Of a stretch of 64,000 nucleotides of DNA, positions 35,672-44,305 are shown one piece after another; position 1 is the first letter of the stretch; each line of letters opens with the position of its first letter. Below the pieces are notes generated by a model. That model searched no databases. It was not told where the DNA came from and worked only from the letters and a program-made list of their open reading frames with translations. This DNA comes from Solimonas sp. SE-A11 (GTDB taxonomy: Bacteria > Pseudomonadota > Gammaproteobacteria > Nevskiales > Nevskiaceae), in assembly GCF_030345715.1 (NCBI RefSeq), contig NZ_JAUASX010000005.1, positions 1 through 64,000 on the forward strand, read 5' to 3'. Both the position numbers and the translations under genes were made by a program.

Positions 35672-36327
35672 CAGGAGGCTTCCGGTGCGGGCGGGCTGGC
35701 CTGGGCCAGCAGGTCGGTCAGCGCGCCGTCGAGGATACGGCCGGCCATGCGGTTATAGTCGAGCACCACGTCGAGCAGCGGTCCTTCGACCAGCTCGCCC
35801 TTGCGCGTCTCCTCGACGAAGCCCAGGCGCTTGAGCGTGCCCAGGTTGGCCTGCAATTTGGTGCGACCGCCGAGGCGGTCGGCGAAGTCGGAGTACAGCG
35901 CGGCGGTGGCGATGCTGACCCCCACCGACGCGGCATCGGGAATGGGCTTCTCCTGGGCGAACATCTCGCTCTGGTCGGCCGGCTGTTCCTTCTGCTTGCG
36001 CTCGATCTGGCGCTGGCGCTTGGGCAGGATCAGCAGCGCCCACAGCACCACCAGCAGGGCGATGGCGTCGCGCGGCAGGCCGAGGTTGTTGGACAGCCAA
36101 CTGCTCTCGCCGCCCATCACCGGCGATTCGAACTCGCGCTTCAGGCGCAGAGCGACGTGGTCGGCATAGGGGTTGTCGTGGAACTCCAGGCCGCATTCGG
36201 CGAGCCGGGCCTGCAGCAGTTCGTGGAAAGACGCGTCGGTGATGGCCCGGCGCACCAGCGCGTCGCTGCGCGGCAGCACCTGCTTGGCCGACAGCCGCGC
36301 GATCAGGATGGCGATGTCCTTGTCCAT
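35671..36327 (-). CDS. mksE: Condensin accessory subunit MksE-like
   Basis: A 218-residue protein between the MksF- and MksB-like genes, in the order seen for Pseudomonas mksFEB. The N-terminal helical part (DKDIAILIARLSAKQVLPRSDALVRRAI) precedes a hydrophobic stretch DAIALLVVLWALLILP. A C-terminal winged-helix-like segment follows (TKLQANLGTLKRLGFVEETRKGELVEGPLLDVVLD), like MukE/JetB/DUF4194. Sequence similarity is weak by eye; the call leans on size, order and the neighbouring SMC gene. Confidence 0.75.
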   Translation of the reverse strand: MDKDIAILIARLSAKQVLPRSDALVRRAITDASFHELLQARLAECGLEFHDNPYADHVALRLKREFESPVMGGESSWLSNNLGLPRDAIALLVVLWALLILPKRQRQIERKQKEQPADQSEMFAQEKPIPDAASVGVSIATAALYSDFADRLGGRTKLQANLGTLKRLGFVEETRKGELVEGPLLDVVLDYNRMAGRILDGALTDLLAQASPPAPEAS

Positions 36328-36341
36328 TCAGCTTTGTTCTT

Positions 36342-37619
36342 TCAGGTGGGTTCTACGCGGCCGGCGCTGATGCGCCCGACGCCGGCGCGGTTGACCGTGG
36401 TCAGCTCGCCTTCGGCGATCTGCCAGCGCCGCGGCAGGCGCGCGAGATCGGCGGTGGGGCCGGTCAGCGTCGCCGATTCGGGATCGCCGAGCAGCGACAG
36501 CAGGGAGTAGCGGTAGGAGGAGTGCTCGAAGTCGCGGTGCGGCACGCACTGCTCCACGTCCATCGCCTCGGGCAGTTCGCCCAGTTCGGCGAGCCACTCC
36601 AGCAGCTGCGGGGCCTGCTCCTCGTTGGGCAGATCGGGGGCCTCGGCGTTCTCCACTGCCGGCGGCAGCGGCGTGTCCAGGCGCTCGGGGCGGACCTTGT
36701 CGATCAGTTCATACTCGGCCACGTCCAGCAGCAGGTCGCCCAGCAGGAAGGCATGGCGCGGCAGCACGCTGACGGCCTCGTCGGCGAGCAGGCCCAGTTC
36801 GGCGACGCTGCGGCTGCGCAGCCAGGCGCTGAGGTCGGCGCTGGACAGGCCGCTGGTGCCCAGGTGGACGCGCTGGCTCTCCAGCTTGTTCAGCTCGCGC
36901 TGGAACACGCTGCTCATCGACAGCAGAGTGCTCTGCACGCGGGCGATGCGGTAGGCGACGTCCTGCACGTCGGGGTCGTCGAGGTATTCCTTGACGCTGT
37001 CGATCACGCCGATGCTCTTCTCGATCCACTCCCAGACGCGCTCCAGGCGGCCTTCGGCGGCGCGGATGCGGCGCTCGGAGCGCGACAGCACGGCCTGTTC
37101 CAGCTCGCCGTGCAGCTCATTGAGGCGCGACAGCAGGTGCTGCAGTACCTCGGCGTCGACCTTGCCGATGGCGCTGCCGGCGGCGATCTGGCCGGCGATG
37201 TAGCCCAGCTCCTCGCCCTGGTCGTCGAACTTGAGCAGCGTCGACAGGGCGGTGACCACCATGCGGCCCAGGGGGCTGAGCTGGTAGACGGCGAGTTCGC
37301 TTTCCCACTGCAGCAGCGAATTCTCGCGCAGGCGCTGCAGCACGTTCTCCAGCTTGGCGGGGTCCAGGTAGGCGAAGCGCTCGCGCAGCTCGTTGGGCTG
37401 CCAGTGCGGCTGGTCGCCACGGGCGGCGACCTCGCGCAGGATCAGCAGGCGGATCACCACGGCACTCTCGGTGCCGTGGAATACGGTCATCAGCGCCGCC
37501 AGCGCATCGCGGGACTGCAGCAGCGGCTGCAGGGCCGCGACGTCCGCCGCCTCGTAGCCGGGGCGGAAGAAGTCCTGCAGTCGGGTGTCGGCGGTGTTGT
37601 CCGCTGACCCGCCGTTCAA
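36342..37619 (-). CDS. mksF: Condensin kleisin subunit MksF-like
   Basis: A 425-residue protein with N-terminal winged-helix character (LAALMTVFHGTESAVVIRLLILREVA, then LENVLQRLRENSLLQWE). A long helical middle follows (about 150-280) and a C-terminal beta-rich domain. This layout matches MksF/JetA kleisins that bridge the MksB heads. I place the start at TTG 37619, overlapping the ispA stop as TTGA with AGGGG upstream; a TTG at 37652 inside ispA is the longer alternative. Overlap with ispA implies co-transcription from the xseB-ispA promoter. Confidence 0.75.
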   Translation of the reverse strand: MNGGSADNTADTRLQDFFRPGYEAADVAALQPLLQSRDALAALMTVFHGTESAVVIRLLILREVAARGDQPHWQPNELRERFAYLDPAKLENVLQRLRENSLLQWESELAVYQLSPLGRMVVTALSTLLKFDDQGEELGYIAGQIAAGSAIGKVDAEVLQHLLSRLNELHGELEQAVLSRSERRIRAAEGRLERVWEWIEKSIGVIDSVKEYLDDPDVQDVAYRIARVQSTLLSMSSVFQRELNKLESQRVHLGTSGLSSADLSAWLRSRSVAELGLLADEAVSVLPRHAFLLGDLLLDVAEYELIDKVRPERLDTPLPPAVENAEAPDLPNEEQAPQLLEWLAELGELPEAMDVEQCVPHRDFEHSSYRYSLLSLLGDPESATLTGPTADLARLPRRWQIAEGELTTVNRAGVGRISAGRVEPT

Positions 37620-38512
37620 CGGTCGCGCCCCTGGATGTGATTGGCCAGCCAAATCAGCGGCTCGGCCTGGGGGCCGAAGACGCCGACGGCGGCACGGGCC
37701 GTGTCGAACAGTTCCTGCGCGCGCTCGCGGGCGGCTGGCAGGCCCATGACGGCGGGGTAGGTGGATTTGTGGGCCGCCTCGTCCTTGCCGGCGGTCTTGC
37801 CCAGGGTGGCGGCATTGCCCTCAATGTCGAGGATGTCGTCCTGGATCTGGAAGGCCAGGCCGATGCACTTGCCGTAGCGGTCCAGGGCCTCCAGGTGGAT
37901 GCTGTCCAGCGGCGACTTGGCGTAGCAGGCCATCAGCAGGCAGGCGCGGATCATGGCGCCGGTCTTGTGGATGTGCAGGGCTTCCAGCTCGGGCAGGCTC
38001 AGGCGCTTGCCCTCGGATTCCAGGTCCACGGCCTGGCCGCCGACCATGCCGCGGCTGCCGGCGGCGTCGCCCAGCACCTCGATCATCTTCAGGCGCTGCA
38101 GCGGGTCCAGGCCGGAGCCGTGGTCCTGCGCCAGCAGGAAGAAGGCCTGGGCCTGCAGACCGTCGCCGACCAGGACCGCGGTGGCCTCGTCGTAAGCCTT
38201 GTGCACGGTGGGGCGGCCGCGGCGCAGGTCGTCGTCGTCCATCGCCGGCAGGTCGTCGTGGACCAGGGAGTAGGCATGGATCAGTTCCACCGCGCAGGCC
38301 GGTGCATCCAGGGCGGCGGGCGGCAGGCCCAGGACCTCGCCGGCGGCATAGACCAGCAGGGGGCGCAGGCGCTTGCCGCCGTCGCTGGCGTAGCGCATGG
38401 CAGCGTGCAGGCGGGCAGGGTATTGGGTGTCCAGCGGCAACCAGCGGTCCAGGCTGAGCTGCAGGCGCTCCTGGTAGGCCGGGACCCGGGCCGCAAAGGA
38501 ATCACCGTTCAC
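37616..38512 (-). CDS. ispA: Farnesyl diphosphate synthase (short-chain polyprenyl synthase)
   Basis: A 298-residue enzyme that condenses IPP with DMAPP/GPP to farnesyl diphosphate. The first aspartate motif is DDLPAMDDD starting at Asp86, preceded by GGKRLRPLLVYAAGE. The second motif QIQDDILDIEGN and KTAGKDEAAHKSTYP follow. The GTG start overlaps the xseB stop (GTGA). The position next to xseB is conserved; the usual downstream dxs is displaced by mksFEB. Confidence 0.96.
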   Translation of the reverse strand: MNGDSFAARVPAYQERLQLSLDRWLPLDTQYPARLHAAMRYASDGGKRLRPLLVYAAGEVLGLPPAALDAPACAVELIHAYSLVHDDLPAMDDDDLRRGRPTVHKAYDEATAVLVGDGLQAQAFFLLAQDHGSGLDPLQRLKMIEVLGDAAGSRGMVGGQAVDLESEGKRLSLPELEALHIHKTGAMIRACLLMACYAKSPLDSIHLEALDRYGKCIGLAFQIQDDILDIEGNAATLGKTAGKDEAAHKSTYPAVMGLPAARERAQELFDTARAAVGVFGPQAEPLIWLANHIQGRDR

Positions 38513-38751
38513 GCGTCGGCGTCCGGGTCCGGCGCCAGCAGCTTGCGCACGCGCAGCTCGGCGCTGTCCAGCGAGCCGCGGCAGGACTTGCTCAGGCTCA
38601 TGCCGCGCTCGAACAGCTGCAGGGATTCCTCCAGGCGCAGGTCGCCGCGCTCCATGCGCTGGACGATCTCCTCCAGCTCCCGCATCGCGTCCTCGAACTG
38701 GCTAACGGGATCGGCGGGGGTTTCGGGCTGCGGGGCAGGGGGCTTGGCCAT
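38509..38751 (-). CDS. xseB: Exodeoxyribonuclease VII small subunit
   Basis: An 80-residue two-helix subunit that pairs with XseA in single-strand DNA degradation. QFEDAMRELEEIVQRMERGDLRLEESLQLFERGMSLSKSCRGSLDSAE is the full family signature. It heads the minus-strand unit xseB-ispA-mksFEB. The divergent parE start is about 100 bp away. Confidence 0.96.
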   Translation of the reverse strand: MAKPPAPQPETPADPVSQFEDAMRELEEIVQRMERGDLRLEESLQLFERGMSLSKSCRGSLDSAELRVRKLLAPDPDADA

Positions 38752-38849
38752 GTACCTAAAGTATTGAGTTATCAGGCCGGTATTGTAGCGAGGTTGAATC
38801 CCCGGCAGGCATCCGTTAGCTTCCGCCGCTTCCCAGATTCCCTTCAGAC

Positions 38850-40745
38850 ATGGCTGCCAAAGAATACTCCGCAGAAGCCATCGAGGTCCTAGAGGGCCTC
38901 GACCCCGTGCGCAAGCGCCCGGGCATGTATACCGATACCACCCGCCCGAACCACCTGGCCCAGGAAGTCATCGACAATGCCGTCGACGAAGCCTTGGCCG
39001 GACACTGCCGCAGCATCGCGGTCACGGTCTACGAGGATGGCTCGCTGGAGGTGTCCGACGACGGTCGCGGCATGCCGGTGGGTGTCCACCCGGTACATAA
39101 GGTCACCGGCGTGGAACTGATCCTGACCAAGCTGCACTCCGGCGCCAAGTTTTCCAACCAGCAGTACCAGTTCTCGGGCGGTTTGCACGGCGTGGGTGTC
39201 AGCGTGGTCAACGCGCTCTCCAACAAACTGGAAGTGCGCGTCTGCCAGGGCGGCAAGGAATACGACATCGAGTTCAAGGATGGCGTGCTCAGCAAGCCGC
39301 TCAAGGAAGTCGGTGCCGTGGCCAAGAACCGCACCGGTACCGCCGTGCGCTTCTGGGCCGACCCCAAATACTTCGACAGCCCCAAGTTCTCCCTACCGCG
39401 CCTCAAGCAGGTGCTGCGCGCCAAGGCCGTGCTGTGCCCAAACCTCAAGGTCACGCTCGACGACCAGATCAACAAGGAAAAGCTGGTCTGGCAGTACGAG
39501 AACGGCCTGACGGATTACCTCAAGGACGCCCTGCAGGGTGCCGAGGCGTTGCCGGCGGAGCCCTTCGTCGGGCAGTTCAAGGCCGCCCGCGAAGAAGTCG
39601 AATGGGCGCTGGTCTGGCTCAACCAGGAAGGCAGCCGACTGGAGCCGGTGGCCGAGAGCTACGTCAACCTGATCCCCACCGCCCAGGGCGGCACGCACGT
39701 CAACGGCCTGCGCACCGGCCTGACCGAGGCGATGCGCGAGTTCTGCGAGTTCCGCAACCTGCTGCCGCGCGGCCTCAAGCTGACGCCGGAAGACGTCTGG
39801 CAGGGCTGCGCCTATGTACTCAGCGTGAAGATGCAGGACGCGCAGTTCGCCGGCCAGACCAAGGAACGCCTGTCCTCGCGCGAGACTGCGGCCTTCGTTT
39901 CCGGCGTGGTGCATGACTCCTTCAGCCTGTGGCTGAACCAGCATCCCGAGCAGGGCGAGCAGATCGCGCAGCTGGTCATCGCCAACGCCAATGCGCGCCT
40001 GAAGCTGTCCAAGCAGGTGGTGCGCAAGAAGATCACCAGCGGTCCGGCGCTGCCCGGGAAGCTGGCCGACTGCGTGCAGAGCGACCTGGGCCGCACCGAG
40101 CTGTTCCTGGTCGAAGGCGACTCCGCCGGCGGTTCCGCCAAGCAGGCGCGCGATCGCGACTTCCAGGCCATCATGCCGCTGCGCGGCAAGATCCTGAACA
40201 CCTGGGAAGTGGACGCGAACGAAGCCCTGGGCTCCGACGAAATCCACAACATCAGCGTCGCCATCGGCGTGGACCCCGGTGCCACCGACATCAGCGGCCT
40301 GCGCTACGGCAAGGTCTGCGTGCTGGCCGACGCCGACTCCGACGGCCTGCACATCGCCACGCTGCTGTGCGCGCTGTTCCTCAAGCACTACCGCCCGCTG
40401 GTGGAAGCTGGCCACATCTTCATCGCCATGCCGCCGCTGTTCCGCATCGACGCGGGCAAGCAGGTGTTCTACGCGCTGGACGAGGCCGAGAAGCAGGGCG
40501 TGCTCGACCGCCTCAGTGCCGAGGGCAACCGCTCCAAGCTGCAGGTAACCCGCTTCAAGGGCCTGGGCGAGATGAACCCGCTGCAGCTGCGCGAGACCAC
40601 GATGTCGCCCGACACGCGCCGCCTGGTGCAGCTGACGCTCGACGAAACGCCTGCCGACCAGATCCTCGACATGCTGCTGGCCAAGAAGCGCGCCGGCGAC
40701 CGCAAGGACTGGCTGGAGCGCGAAGGCAACCGCGCCGAAGTTTGA
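38850..40745 (+). CDS. parE: DNA topoisomerase IV subunit B
   Basis: A 631-residue GHKL ATPase of topoisomerase IV, which decatenates daughter chromosomes with ParC. The ATP-binding segment begins with the GLDPVRKRPGMYTDT and IDNAVDEALAGHC motifs and includes DDGRGMPVGVHP. The TOPRIM domain shows EGDSAGGSAKQARDR and DADSDGLHIATLL. The length and the neighbouring parC separate it from GyrB, which is longer. Motif FKGLGEMNPLQLRETTM is intact at the C-terminus. Confidence 0.95.
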   Translation: MAAKEYSAEAIEVLEGLDPVRKRPGMYTDTTRPNHLAQEVIDNAVDEALAGHCRSIAVTVYEDGSLEVSDDGRGMPVGVHPVHKVTGVELILTKLHSGAKFSNQQYQFSGGLHGVGVSVVNALSNKLEVRVCQGGKEYDIEFKDGVLSKPLKEVGAVAKNRTGTAVRFWADPKYFDSPKFSLPRLKQVLRAKAVLCPNLKVTLDDQINKEKLVWQYENGLTDYLKDALQGAEALPAEPFVGQFKAAREEVEWALVWLNQEGSRLEPVAESYVNLIPTAQGGTHVNGLRTGLTEAMREFCEFRNLLPRGLKLTPEDVWQGCAYVLSVKMQDAQFAGQTKERLSSRETAAFVSGVVHDSFSLWLNQHPEQGEQIAQLVIANANARLKLSKQVVRKKITSGPALPGKLADCVQSDLGRTELFLVEGDSAGGSAKQARDRDFQAIMPLRGKILNTWEVDANEALGSDEIHNISVAIGVDPGATDISGLRYGKVCVLADADSDGLHIATLLCALFLKHYRPLVEAGHIFIAMPPLFRIDAGKQVFYALDEAEKQGVLDRLSAEGNRSKLQVTRFKGLGEMNPLQLRETTMSPDTRRLVQLTLDETPADQILDMLLAKKRAGDRKDWLEREGNRAEV

Positions 40746-40756
40746 AACCCATCGGC

Positions 40757-40852
40757 CCGCAAATGAACGCAAATGAACGCGAATAAAAAGCCGAACAAGA
40801 ACCCTGTATCGCTGGGGTACTTGCATTCATTCACGTTTATTTGCGGACTGCA
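40757..40852. repeat. Imperfect inverted repeat between parE and parC
   Basis: CCGCAAATGAACGC (from 40757), repeated partly as AAATGAACGCG, faces TTCATTCACGTTTATTTGCGG (to about 40855). The arms match over about 20 bp with a few differences, around a roughly 45-nt loop. It fills most of the 122-bp gap and may be an ERIC-like interspersed repeat. No gene fits here. Confidence 0.65.
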
Positions 40853-40867
40853 TAATCTTCAAGTCTC

Positions 40868-43087
40868 ATGACCAACATTATCGAAACCGAACGCCTGCCG
40901 CTGCGCGTCTTCGCGGAAAAGGCCTACCTCGATTACTCGATGTACGTGGTGCTCGACCGAGCGCTGCCGAACATCGCCGACGGCCTGAAGCCGGTGCAGC
41001 GCCGCATCATCTATGCGATGAGCGAGCTGGGCCTGTCGGCCGGCCAGAAGCACAAGAAGTCCGCCCGCACCGTGGGCGACGTCATCGGCAAGTTCCACCC
41101 TCACGGCGACTCCGCCTGCTACGAGGCGATGGTGACGATGGCGCAGCCCTTCAACTACCGCTACCCGCTGGTGGACGGACAGGGCAACTGGGGCTCGCCG
41201 GATGATCCCAAGTCCTTCGCCGCGATGCGTTACACCGAATCGCGCCTGACGCCCTACGCCGCCACGCTGCTGGGCGAGCTGGGGCAGGGCACCGTGGAAT
41301 GGGCGCCGAACTTCGACGGCACCCTGGACGAGCCGCGCCTGCTGCCGGCGCGCCTGCCCAACATCATGGTCAACGGCACCACGGGCATCGCGGTGGGCAT
41401 GGCCACGGATATTCCGCCGCACAACCTGCGCGAACTGGTGAAGGCCTGCCTGCACCTGCTCAAGCACCCCAACGCCCACATCGAGAAGCTCTGCGAGTTC
41501 GTGCCGGGCCCGGATTTCCCGACCTCCTGCGAGATCGTGTCCGAGCCGCATGACCTGATGAAGGTCTATCAGACCGGCAACGGCCAGATCCGTGCGCGCG
41601 GCCGCTGGGAGCGTGACGAGGACGGCAACATCATCGTCACCCATCTGCCCTACCAGGTCTCGCCGGCCAAGGTGCTGGAGCAGATCGCCGACCAGATGCG
41701 CGCCAAGAAGCTGCCGCTGGTGGAAGACCTGCGCGACGAGTCGGACCACGAGAACCCGACGCGCCTGGTGATCGTGCCGCGCTCCAATCGCGTGGACGCC
41801 GAGCAACTGATGGCGCACCTGTTCGCGACCACGGATCTCGAGCGCAGCTACCGCGTCAACCTCAACATGATCGGCCTGGACGGACGGCCGAAGGTCAAGA
41901 ACCTCAAGGACATCCTGACCGAGTGGCTGGAGTACCGCTTTGCCACCGTGACGAAGCGCCTCAACCACCGCCTCAACAAGGTCAACGAGCGCCTGCACCT
42001 GCTCGAAGGCTTGCTGATCGCCTACCTCAACATCGATGAGGTGATCCACATCATCCGCACGGCGGACGATCCCAAGGCCAAGCTCATGCTGGCCTTCGGC
42101 TTGTCCGAAATCCAGGCGGACTACATCCTCGATCTCAAGCTGCGCCACCTGCAGAAGATCGAGGAGATCGCGATCCAGGGCGAGCAGAAGGAGCTGGCCG
42201 CCGAGCGCGCCAGGCTCGAGGAGCTGCTGGGCGACGACGAGAAGCTCAAGACCCTGATCGGCGAGGAACTGAAGGAAGACGCCAAGAAGTACGGCGACGA
42301 GCGCCGCTGCCCGATCAACGCCCGGCCGCCGGCCACCGCGCTTGAAGCCGCCGAGATCATCCCGGCCGAGCCGATCACTGTGGTGCTCTCCAAGGCTGGC
42401 TGGATCCGCGCCGGCAAGGGCCACGAGATCGACCCGGCCTCGCTCAGCTACAAGGCCGGCGACGAGTTCAGCCTGGCTGCGCAAGGCAAGACCAACCAGC
42501 TGCTGGTGCTGCTCGACCACAAGGGCCGCAGCTACACGCTGAACCCGCGCGAACTGCCCTCGGCGCGCTCGCAGGGCGAGCCGGTGACCACGCGCCTGGA
42601 CCTGCAGGACGGCGGACGCATCCTCGGTCTGCTGATGGGTGACGGCAGCGAGAAGCTGGTGCTGGGCAGCGACGAGGGCTATGGCTTCATTGCCAAGCTC
42701 GGCGACCTGGAATCGCGCCTCAAGGCCGGCAAGGCCGTGGTCAACGTCAGCGACAAGGGCACCCTGATGCCGCCGACCCGTACCGCCGATCCGGCCAAGG
42801 ACCGTTTCGCGCTGGCCACGGCGGAGGGCCGCCTGCTGGTGTTCCCGCTGTCGGAACTGCCGGAACTGGCCAAGGGCAAAGGCAACAAGCTGGTGGCGCT
42901 GAAGGGCGAGGATCGTATCCTGGCCAGCTGCGTGCTGCCGGCCGGTTCACCGCTGACGCTGGTCTGCGGCAAGCGCACGCTGACGCTCAAGCCTTCCGAC
43001 CTGGAAAACTACGCCGGTGCCCGCGCCAGCCGCGGTGGCCACCTGCCGCGTGGGTTCCAGCGGGTGGATTCGATGCAGCCAGGATGA
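40868..43087 (+). CDS. parC: DNA topoisomerase IV subunit A
   Basis: A 739-residue DNA-cutting subunit. The quinolone-resistance region [13 protein letters not shown] carries the wild-type Ser and Glu. The catalytic Tyr lies in [16 protein letters not shown]. The long coiled coil is [20 protein letters not shown], and the C-terminal domain (from about residue 500) shows the beta-pinwheel repeats of ParC, shorter than GyrA. It follows parE on the same strand, an arrangement common in proteobacteria. Confidence 0.95.
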   Translation: MTNIIETERLPLRVFAEKAYLDYSMYVVLDRALPNIADGLKPVQRRIIYAMSELGLSAGQKHKKSARTVGDVIGKFHPHGDSACYEAMVTMAQPFNYRYPLVDGQGNWGSPDDPKSFAAMRYTESRLTPYAATLLGELGQGTVEWAPNFDGTLDEPRLLPARLPNIMVNGTTGIAVGMATDIPPHNLRELVKACLHLLKHPNAHIEKLCEFVPGPDFPTSCEIVSEPHDLMKVYQTGNGQIRARGRWERDEDGNIIVTHLPYQVSPAKVLEQIADQMRAKKLPLVEDLRDESDHENPTRLVIVPRSNRVDAEQLMAHLFATTDLERSYRVNLNMIGLDGRPKVKNLKDILTEWLEYRFATVTKRLNHRLNKVNERLHLLEGLLIAYLNIDEVIHIIRTADDPKAKLMLAFGLSEIQADYILDLKLRHLQKIEEIAIQGEQKELAAERARLEELLGDDEKLKTLIGEELKEDAKKYGDERRCPINARPPATALEAAEIIPAEPITVVLSKAGWIRAGKGHEIDPASLSYKAGDEFSLAAQGKTNQLLVLLDHKGRSYTLNPRELPSARSQGEPVTTRLDLQDGGRILGLLMGDGSEKLVLGSDEGYGFIAKLGDLESRLKAGKAVVNVSDKGTLMPPTRTADPAKDRFALATAEGRLLVFPLSELPELAKGKGNKLVALKGEDRILASCVLPAGSPLTLVCGKRTLTLKPSDLENYAGARASRGGHLPRGFQRVDSMQPG

Positions 43088-43096
43088 AGGTCTGCC

Positions 43097-43129
43097 GGCC
43101 GTCCCCCGCCGCAACGGTGGGGGACGGCC
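43097..43129 (+). terminator. Hairpin after parC without T-run
   Basis: GGCCGTCCCCC and GGGGGACGGCC form a perfect 11-bp stem with an 11-nt loop, 10 nt after the parC stop. No T-run follows, so it may be a Rho-assisted or processing hairpin. Confidence 0.55.
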
Positions 43130-43213
43130 TGCGGATTCACAGAACCAGGCCTTGAATTTGCTGTCTCAAGGCCACAGAGAACTCCTAGCCACACTTACTG
43201 AAGCACGGGGAAT

Positions 43214-44083
43214 ATGAAACGCATCGGCTTGTTTTTGTTGACCAATATCGCGGTCATGCTAGTGCTGTCCGTCACGGCCAGCCTGCTCGGCGTCAACAAG
43301 TACCTCACCGCCAACGGACTCAATCTGGGCGCTCTGCTGGTGTTCTGCGCCCTGTTCGGCTTCGGCGGCTCCTTCATCTCGCTGGCCATGTCCAAGTGGG
43401 TCGCCAAGCGTTCCACCGGCGCCCAGGTGATCACGCAGCCGCGCAATTCGGCTGAAATGTGGCTGCTGCAGACGGTGGAGCGCCAGGCGCGTGCCGCCGG
43501 CATTGGCATGCCCGAGGTCGCCGTCTACGACGCGCCGGAGCCCAATGCCTTCGCCACCGGCATGAATCGCGACAACGCACTGGTTGCCGTCTCCACCGGC
43601 CTGCTGCGCAGCATGCAGCAGGACGAGGTCGAGGCCGTGCTGGGCCATGAGGTCAGCCACATCGCCAACGGCGACATGGTCACCCTGACCCTGATCCAGG
43701 GCGTAGTGAATACATTTGTCATGTTCCTGGCCCGCGTGGTCGGCTACGCCATCGACCGCGCCCTGGCCGGCAACCGCGAAAGCAGCGGCCCCGGCTTTGG
43801 CTACATGATCACGGTGTTCGTGCTGGAGATCATCTTCGGTTTCCTGGCCTCGATCATCGTCTGCTGGTTCAGCCGCCAGCGCGAGTTCCGCGCCGACGCC
43901 GGCGGTGCGCACCTGGCCGGCAAGCGCAAGATGGTGGCTGCCCTGCAGCGCCTGGGCGGTGCCCAGGGCCATTCCTCGCTGCCGGAACAGGTCACCGCTT
44001 TCGGCATCGTCGGCGGCGCCAAGAAGCTGTTCATGACGCACCCGCCGATCGAGGAGCGTATCGCCGCCCTACAGGCCGCTTGA
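43214..44083 (+). CDS. htpX: Membrane protease HtpX
   Basis: A 289-residue zinc metalloprotease of the inner membrane that degrades misfolded membrane proteins together with FtsH. Two N-terminal membrane helices ([20 protein letters not shown] and [19 protein letters not shown]) precede HEVSH at 145-149. Two more follow ([16 protein letters not shown] and [21 protein letters not shown]). EFRAD supplies the third zinc ligand. The end [13 protein letters not shown] is typical. Confidence 0.96.
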   Translation: MKRIGLFLLTNIAVMLVLSVTASLLGVNKYLTANGLNLGALLVFCALFGFGGSFISLAMSKWVAKRSTGAQVITQPRNSAEMWLLQTVERQARAAGIGMPEVAVYDAPEPNAFATGMNRDNALVAVSTGLLRSMQQDEVEAVLGHEVSHIANGDMVTLTLIQGVVNTFVMFLARVVGYAIDRALAGNRESSGPGFGYMITVFVLEIIFGFLASIIVCWFSRQREFRADAGGAHLAGKRKMVAALQRLGGAQGHSSLPEQVTAFGIVGGAKKLFMTHPPIEERIAALQAA

Positions 44084-44124
44084 GGAATACGAATAAATCT
44101 ACTACGCGGCCCGATCTCGCATCT

Positions 44125-44150
44125 CCGGTGCTCGCCGTACTTGAGTACGG
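44125..44150. repeat. Short palindromic repeat with GTAC-(4 nt)-GTAC core, copy 2
   Basis: CCGGTGCTCGC (44125-44135) runs into CCGTAC-TTGA-GTACGG (44135-44150). It matches the unit near 27326-27359 in lead and core. It lies in the htpX-MgtC gap with no gene. Confidence 0.5.
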
Positions 44151-44233
44151 CTCCACGGCTCGCTGCAAGCTCGGGCGCTCGCCACGGTTTCTTCGCCGTC
44201 CTCGAAGAGGGCGCAAAACGCAAGAGATGAAAG

Positions 44234-44261
44234 AGGCGGCCCCGCGCCGCCTTTTTCTTTT
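44234..44261 (+). terminator. Rho-independent terminator downstream of htpX
   Basis: AGGCGGC and GCCGCCT flank CCCGC and are followed by TTTTCTTTTG. It lies about 150 nt after the htpX stop and 45 nt before the next start. Confidence 0.85.
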
Positions 44262-44305
44262 GCTGCAGCCTTGACCTAGACCGAGCAGGACGACAGTCTG
44301 CGGGC

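Noticed and set aside
30980-35758. Long plus-strand frames opposite dxs and mksB (630 and 919 codons)
   Set aside because: Their composition (His/Gln/Val/Gly rich) is that of reverse-complement frames and the minus-strand genes carry full motif sets.
32888-37619. Complete Wadjet (JetABCD) defence system
   Set aside because: No JetD/DUF2220 nuclease-like gene lies beside the three genes, and the 425-aa protein has no recognisable DUF3375 signature by eye; a three-gene Mks condensin is the safer call.
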